This document shows, piece by piece, positions 34,881 to 38,633 of a DNA stretch of 38,633 bases (position 1 is its first letter; each line of letters starts with the position of its first letter). Below the pieces are notes generated by a model, which did no database searches, was not told the DNA's origin, and worked only from the letters and a program-made list of their open reading frames with translations. This DNA comes from Candidatus Methylomirabilis sp. Lineage in GTDB: Bacteria > Muiribacteriota > Ozemobacteria > Ozemobacterales > Ozemobacteraceae. The position numbers and the translations under genes were made by a program. The stretch covers positions 127,354-165,986 of the forward strand of contig DYKG01000003.1 in assembly GCA_020722725.1 (NCBI GenBank), read 5' to 3'.

Positions 34881-35951
34881 ATGAAAACTCGCAAACTCTT
34901 CGTCTCAACCGCTACCGCATGCCTGCTGGCTCTGGCCGGCACCTGCAGCGCGCTTGATCTTTCTTCATTCCAAAGCTTCCTTTCAGGCACTCGAGGAAAG
35001 GCAAAGGCGAAACCGCCGACTCGAACCTTCACCGACCTTGGCGGGCCGGTTGAATACTCAGATAATTATCGAAGCCTGAATGCCGATGCCAGCTATCGCA
35101 ATAATACCGGCAACCTGGTCCGGCTTGGCGACCCGCCCCCATTACAGGACGGCGAACGCTACCTGCTTCCACCCGATACCCGGGTGCCCAGCGAACTGCG
35201 GCCACTGCTTTCCGAACGGCGCACCCCACGCCAGGGCTTGAGCATCGTCGGCGGCAGCGGAGCCACCCTGATTCCATCACCGGGCGTTCTTGAACCCGGA
35301 AAAACCGCGGTTTCTGTGCATGCCATGACTTTTGACCTTTATAACGTCAATGAAGTTAGATACCGCGATCAGGATTATTTCGACATCAATATCGGCGTAG
35401 CCTACGGAGTCGAAGATGGAGCCGAAGTTTCCTTCGACAAAACTTTCGCGAACCAGGATCGCTACGACATTTCAGAACCGGTCTATTTCAATGCCAAGTA
35501 TCAGGTTCCCGGCAATGTGACCATCGGCGGCAGTTTCTGCACCGATTCCGATGCGGGTTACAGCTCTGCATGGGTTGCGGCCGGGGTTCCGGTTGCCTGG
35601 GTCGGAGCCGGGGTCAATTTCGGGGCCGGTGAATACAAGTTCAGCTATAACGGTTACGACCGGGTAAAAAGATCGAAATTCGGCGGCTACAACTACGATT
35701 ACAACACCGCCAAGGGCTATGCCGACCCGGCATTCTTCATGGTCGGCGGCGCTGTGCCGCTAAACGACAACCTGCGATTCGTCTATGACTTCAACGGCGA
35801 CCGCTTCAGTCTGGGTTTTCGGTTCAACTACCAGAATTCTCTCTATCTTAATGCCGCCTATGTCTCAGACGGCGATTACGAAAACCTTCCCGGTGCCATC
35901 ATTCACAAAAAACAGAACAATTTCGTTTTTGGCGGCTCCATCGCCTATTGA
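34881..35951 (+). CDS. Secreted, probably outer-membrane beta-barrel protein
   Basis: The start is the ATG of MKTRKLFVSTATA, which gives a clean signal peptide (ACLLALAGTCSA) and 356 residues; the frame extends 132 bases upstream without signal-like sequence. After a Pro/Arg-rich linker (about 30-130), the C-terminal 220 residues alternate aromatic, glycine and polar residues as in transmembrane beta strands, for example KTAVSVHAMTFDLYNVNEVR, DINIGVAYGVEDGAEVSF, VYFNAKYQVPGNVTIGGSF, FSLGFRFNYQNSLYLNAAYV and a final FVFGGSIAY ending in an aromatic residue, as outer-membrane proteins do. Function unknown; no close family recognised. Confidence 0.7.
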   Translation: MKTRKLFVSTATACLLALAGTCSALDLSSFQSFLSGTRGKAKAKPPTRTFTDLGGPVEYSDNYRSLNADASYRNNTGNLVRLGDPPPLQDGERYLLPPDTRVPSELRPLLSERRTPRQGLSIVGGSGATLIPSPGVLEPGKTAVSVHAMTFDLYNVNEVRYRDQDYFDINIGVAYGVEDGAEVSFDKTFANQDRYDISEPVYFNAKYQVPGNVTIGGSFCTDSDAGYSSAWVAAGVPVAWVGAGVNFGAGEYKFSYNGYDRVKRSKFGGYNYDYNTAKGYADPAFFMVGGAVPLNDNLRFVYDFNGDRFSLGFRFNYQNSLYLNAAYVSDGDYENLPGAIIHKKQNNFVFGGSIAY

Positions 35952-35968
35952 CCTCACCCGCCCCGAAT

Positions 35969-36014
35969 GGTCGTTGAGCCCTGCATCGCCTCAGCGAACA
36001 GGGTCGAAATGACC
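35969..36014. repeat. Palindromic repeat, family B copy (long form)
   Basis: GGTCGTT pairs with AATGACC (one G-T pair) and CCCTG with CAGGG, around a 15-base loop. It directly follows the outer-membrane-like gene and may be its terminator. Confidence 0.65.
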
Positions 36015-36045
36015 ATGGACAACCTGATTTGTTATGGATTAATTT

Positions 36046-36077
36046 GTGGGGGCCGACCACCGCGTTGGCCCGCTCTT
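36046..36077. repeat. Family A-related repeat, inverted orientation
   Basis: GTGGGGGCCGACCACCGCGT followed by TGGCCCGCTCTT corresponds, with substitutions, to the reverse complement of the 2742-2765 element and its flank. It is followed by ATTTTTT, so on the plus strand it can act as a rho-independent terminator. Confidence 0.55.
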
Positions 36078-36100
36078 ATTTTTTGACGCAAAAAAATTGA

Positions 36101-36919
36101 ATGAGATTGGCAAAACAACAAAAAATGAATTTTTTCGATTTTCGAAATTTGGGAATTATTCGCAGTCGGGCGCGGGAGCCCGCCCCTGCGTTTTTTGTTA
36201 AACGGATAATCATTTTAGCAGGGTTTGCCCTGCTCATCGCCTGCCAATTATCAGGCGCGGGACTGACCGTTTATTCGTACCGCGACGACCAGGGTCAGAC
36301 CATTGTGGTCGACAGCCTCGAAAAAATCCCGGCCCAGTTTCGCAAACAAGCAGGCCGCCAGTTCATTCCATCGTTCAGGCAGAAGAAAAAACCGGCAATC
36401 ACGGTAATCGAAGCAATTCCCGACCAGCCGGGCAGCGAAGCCGAACAACCTGCGCCAAAGAATTCCGGAAACTCGAGCCTGACCATCGTCGAGCCACCCG
36501 CTGAAACCCACGACGCCGAAATCGCCTCGGCAACCGCCATCCTCGAAAGTCTGAAACTGCTTCAGCTCAACAACGAACGCATTTTCGTGGTATCTGAGGG
36601 ACTGGGCACCAAACATCCGAGCCTCGAACTGTTAAACCGCCAGAATCTGCTGACTTTACAAACGACAGAACGCGACCTCGCCGACGGCACCTGGAAAATC
36701 GCCGCCCCCTGGCAGCCCGAAGCCCAACGCATGATCGATTACGGCAAATCCCTCCAGCTGAGCATCTCCAAATGGCTCGCCGAAGGCGGCAGTCGCCTGA
36801 AAACCGGCCTCCCACCCCTGCTGAGCGCCTGCAAAATCAGGCTGCAGCAGCTAGAGCAAACCCTTTCCCGGTTAATACCCGCACCAAAAAATGAACCAGA
36901 CACATCAAGAATTAAATAA
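36101..36919 (+). CDS. DUF4124-like envelope protein with uncertain start
   Basis: A 272-residue frame. After a hydrophobic segment (IIILAGFALLIACQLSGAG, about 36-54) comes LTVYSYRDDQGQTIVVDSLE followed by KIPAQFR, the pattern of the DUF4124 domain found in periplasmic proteins. The rest is a Pro/Glu-rich linker and a helical C-terminus. The start is uncertain: the two ATG codons (36101 and about 36125) lie upstream of a GGGCG...CGCCCC palindrome with a T-run (about 36165-36195) that falls inside the frame, and no ATG/GTG/TTG occurs in frame between it and the hydrophobic segment. Either the repeat was absorbed into the signal peptide N-region or an unusual start is used. Function unknown. 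Confidence 0.55.
   Translation: MRLAKQQKMNFFDFRNLGIIRSRAREPAPAFFVKRIIILAGFALLIACQLSGAGLTVYSYRDDQGQTIVVDSLEKIPAQFRKQAGRQFIPSFRQKKKPAITVIEAIPDQPGSEAEQPAPKNSGNSSLTIVEPPAETHDAEIASATAILESLKLLQLNNERIFVVSEGLGTKHPSLELLNRQNLLTLQTTERDLADGTWKIAAPWQPEAQRMIDYGKSLQLSISKWLAEGGSRLKTGLPPLLSACKIRLQQLEQTLSRLIPAPKNEPDTSRIK
36165..36195 (+). terminator. GC-rich palindrome with T-run inside the 5' end of the DUF4124-like frame
   Basis: GGGCG pairs with CGCCC around CGGGAGCC, followed by CTGCG and six T. It has the form of a rho-independent terminator and of the GGGGC/GCCCC repeat type. If it terminates, expression of the gene would need a promoter after it. Confidence 0.4.
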
Positions 36920-37028
36920 ATAGCGTTTGGCCCGCCCCACGTAAATTGAACAACCCACCATGCGTCAAATAAGGATTTCCCCCGAAAACGCCGATAATAA
37001 TAAAGACAAAATTGTTTCAGGAGGCGAT

Positions 37029-37166
37029 ATGAACTGCAAAAACTGCCCCGACCGCGAAATCTGTTTCCATTTCAATCTGCTGGTAAGCGACAGCAGCCGC
37101 AATTACAACCAGCTTAAAGACGATTATCTGCGCACGCTGCGCTGCCGACGCCGCAAATTCGGCTGA
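37029..37166 (+). CDS. Small cysteine-rich protein
   Basis: The start at MNCKNCPDREICFHFN is supported by AGGAGG 4 bases upstream; the frame upstream is not coding-like. The 45-residue protein has a C-x2-C-x5-C cluster plus His14 near the N-terminus, which could bind zinc or another metal, then a polar helix and an Arg/Cys-rich tail (LRCRRRKFG). I do not recognise a family. It lies 66 bases before the aminotransferase gene on the same strand. Confidence 0.55.
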   Translation: MNCKNCPDREICFHFNLLVSDSSRNYNQLKDDYLRTLRCRRRKFG

Positions 37167-37232
37167 CCGCATTGAATCGGCAGTCCGCAGAAAAAACTTT
37201 GCAAGCCGTGGCTGTTGTGTTAGAAAAATAGT

Positions 37233-38399
37233 ATGAGAGCTCCAACCGACCTATCCCATAAGATCATCGATATCATCCGCAAGGTCACCGGCCGCCCCGA
37301 CGGACCGATCGCGCTGCATGAGCCGACTTTCAGCGGCAATGCCTGGCAGTATGTCAAAGACTGCATCGACACCAACTGGGTTTCGAACGTCGGCAAATAC
37401 GTGGCGCGCTTCGAACAGATGCTGAGCCAGCGCACCCAGGCCCGCCACGTCATCGCCACCGTGAACGGCACCGCCGCCCTTCACGTATGCCTGCTGCTCG
37501 CCGGAGTCAAAGCCGACGACGAGGTGCTTATACCCGCCCTGACCTTCGTGGCAACCGCCAATGCGGCCGCCTACTGCAATGCTGTTCCCCATTTCGTCGA
37601 TGTGGACCGAGAAACCATGGGTGTCTGCCCGGTTAAATTGCGACGCTATCTCGATCAGATTGCGGAAAAGCGCGACGGATGCAGCTGCAACCGCCAGACC
37701 GGCAGGCCTTTGCGGGCCCTGATCGTCATGCATTGTTTCGGGCACCCCGCCCATCTTGATGAGTTAAAAAAAGTGTGCGACGACTTCGGAATCGTTCTCA
37801 TCGAAGACGCCGCTGAGGCCGTAGGCTCTTTATATCACGGAAAGCACGTGGGCAACCACGGACTGATGAGCATGTTGAGTTTCAACGGCAACAAGACCAT
37901 CACCACCGGAGGCGGCGGCGCCATCTTGACCAACGATGACGCGCTCGCTGATAGGGCCAGACACCTGACCACCACCGGCAAACTTCCCCACGACTGGGAA
38001 TACTACCACGACTGCGTCGCTTTCAATTACCGCATGACCAATCTGAATGCGGCTCTGGGCTGCGCCCAGCTCGAAACCCTCAATGAGTTTCTCGAACGCA
38101 AACGCCTGCTCGCCTGGCGCTACCAGGAGCTTTTTTCCGGCATTGACGCCATCAGCTTTCTGCCCGAGCCCGCCGGCAGCCAGAGCAATTACTGGCTCAG
38201 CGCCATCATGGTCAACAGCCACAGCCGCGCCGACCGCGACCAGCTGCTCAACGACCTTAACGCCGATGGCATCAGGGCCCGCCCCGCCTGGCATCTGCTC
38301 AACGACCTGCCCATGTTCAAAGAATGCCCGTCCGACTCGCTCACCGAGTCCGAGCTGATCAATGCCAGCCTGATCAACCTGCCCAGCAGCCCACTCTAA
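37233..38399 (+). CDS. DegT/DnrJ/EryC1/StrS-family sugar aminotransferase, LegC-like
   Basis: A PLP-dependent nucleotide-sugar aminotransferase of 388 residues. LegC-like features are ALHEPTFSGNAWQYVKDCID, TNWVSNVGKYVARFEQML, VNGTAALHVCLLLAGV, DEVLIPALTFVATANAAAYC, LIEDAAEAVGSLYHGK and MLSFNGNKTITTGGGGAILT, where the Lys of FNGNK (about 221) is the PLP Schiff-base residue, then YYHDCVAFNYRMTNLNAALG. LegC-type enzymes act in legionaminic or related nonulosonic acid synthesis for surface glycans. An extra about 27 residues precede the usual N-terminus. The end, INLPSSPL, stops about 15-20 residues short of the family's usual tail, and direct repeats follow. The enzyme may still work. Confidence 0.87.
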   Translation: MRAPTDLSHKIIDIIRKVTGRPDGPIALHEPTFSGNAWQYVKDCIDTNWVSNVGKYVARFEQMLSQRTQARHVIATVNGTAALHVCLLLAGVKADDEVLIPALTFVATANAAAYCNAVPHFVDVDRETMGVCPVKLRRYLDQIAEKRDGCSCNRQTGRPLRALIVMHCFGHPAHLDELKKVCDDFGIVLIEDAAEAVGSLYHGKHVGNHGLMSMLSFNGNKTITTGGGGAILTNDDALADRARHLTTTGKLPHDWEYYHDCVAFNYRMTNLNAALGCAQLETLNEFLERKRLLAWRYQELFSGIDAISFLPEPAGSQSNYWLSAIMVNSHSRADRDQLLNDLNADGIRARPAWHLLNDLPMFKECPSDSLTESELINASLINLPSSPL

Positions 38400-38633
38400 G
38401 CACAAAAGCCATCCAAACCGTTCATTGGGCAAGATTACTGGGGGCATTTGCCAGTAACGCCATCTAAGCGATAAAGCCATCCAAGCCGCTCATTGAGCCT
38501 CAGAGGTCGAAGTGACCCGAGTAAAATGACCTGAGCAAAAAGACATTAAAAGATTACCTCTCACCGGTGTGACCCCTGACAGCAATTCTCGGTATACGTA
38601 CAGAAGCGGGTTTTCACACATAGTTAGTTTGAT
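38400..38633. other. Repeat-bearing terminal intergenic region
   Basis: No gene is seen in the last 234 bases. It contains two direct copies of a 26-base unit, AAAGCCATCCAARCCGYTCA plus TTGRGC, at 38405-38430 and 38473-38498, differing at about three positions. A family B palindrome overlaps the second copy and extends to about 38518. Confidence 0.6.
38487..38518. repeat. Palindromic repeat, family B copy
   Basis: The sequence CGCTCATTGAGCCTCAGAGG followed by TCGAAGTGACC shares TTGAGC and GGTCGAA with the other copies; the inner stem is CCT/AGG. Confidence 0.5.

Overview
This window looks like a chromosomal segment of a Gram-negative (diderm), probably anaerobic, heterotrophic bacterium of moderate-to-high G+C. 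The diderm reading rests on a run of lipopolysaccharide inner-core precursor genes (heptose kinase, a GmhA-heptose adenylyltransferase fusion, KdsB, KdsA), lipoproteins with plausible lipoboxes and a beta-barrel-like secreted protein. No marker fixes the phylum. A lineage such as Candidatus Riflebacteria would fit the mix of PTS, HEAT-repeat and LPS genes, but that is a guess. No phage, insertion sequence, CRISPR array or plasmid backbone is visible.

Layout, left to right. (1) 1-2536, minus strand: the start of a cut-off secreted protein, then a tightly overlapping operon rnhB - FliK-like - FlhB C-terminal-like - yraN, the same order of core genes as rnhB-ylqG-ylqH in Bacillus. (2) 2806-7659, minus strand: an operon of a secreted basic protein, a beta-propeller lipoprotein, a FUN14-family membrane protein and a TIGR03960-type B12/radical SAM protein. 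(3) 7894-12318, plus strand: rfaE1, a gmhA-rfaE2 fusion, kdsB and pyrG, which make activated heptose, CMP-Kdo and the CTP both need upstream. (4) 12396-17658, plus: a YgfK-family iron-sulfur flavoprotein with its own strong promoter, galE and a metal-dependent-type kdsA, then a tRNA-Pro(CGG) on the minus strand. (5) 18177-22517, plus: two unknown membrane proteins, a RecJ with a large insertion, and a ComFB-family protein. (6) 22607-26911, minus: a giant zinc-ribbon/acidic-linker/HEAT-repeat protein. (7) 27132-34692, minus: a single nine-gene sugar-uptake operon headed by a perfect consensus sigma-70 promoter. Its order is HutP-like regulator, mannose-family IIA, IIB, an ABC ATPase, an ABC sugar-binding lipoprotein, IIC, IID, HPr and EI. 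(8) 34881-38399, plus: an outer-membrane-like protein, a small DUF4124-like protein, a tiny Cys-rich protein and a LegC-like sugar aminotransferase whose C-terminus looks short.

The most unusual features are the PTS operon that carries a HutP-family protein and two ABC components without permeases, the GmhA-RfaE2 fusion, and at least two families of intergenic palindromic repeats. One of these families shows compensatory changes in its stems. Functional calls are from motif recognition by eye; no database search was run.
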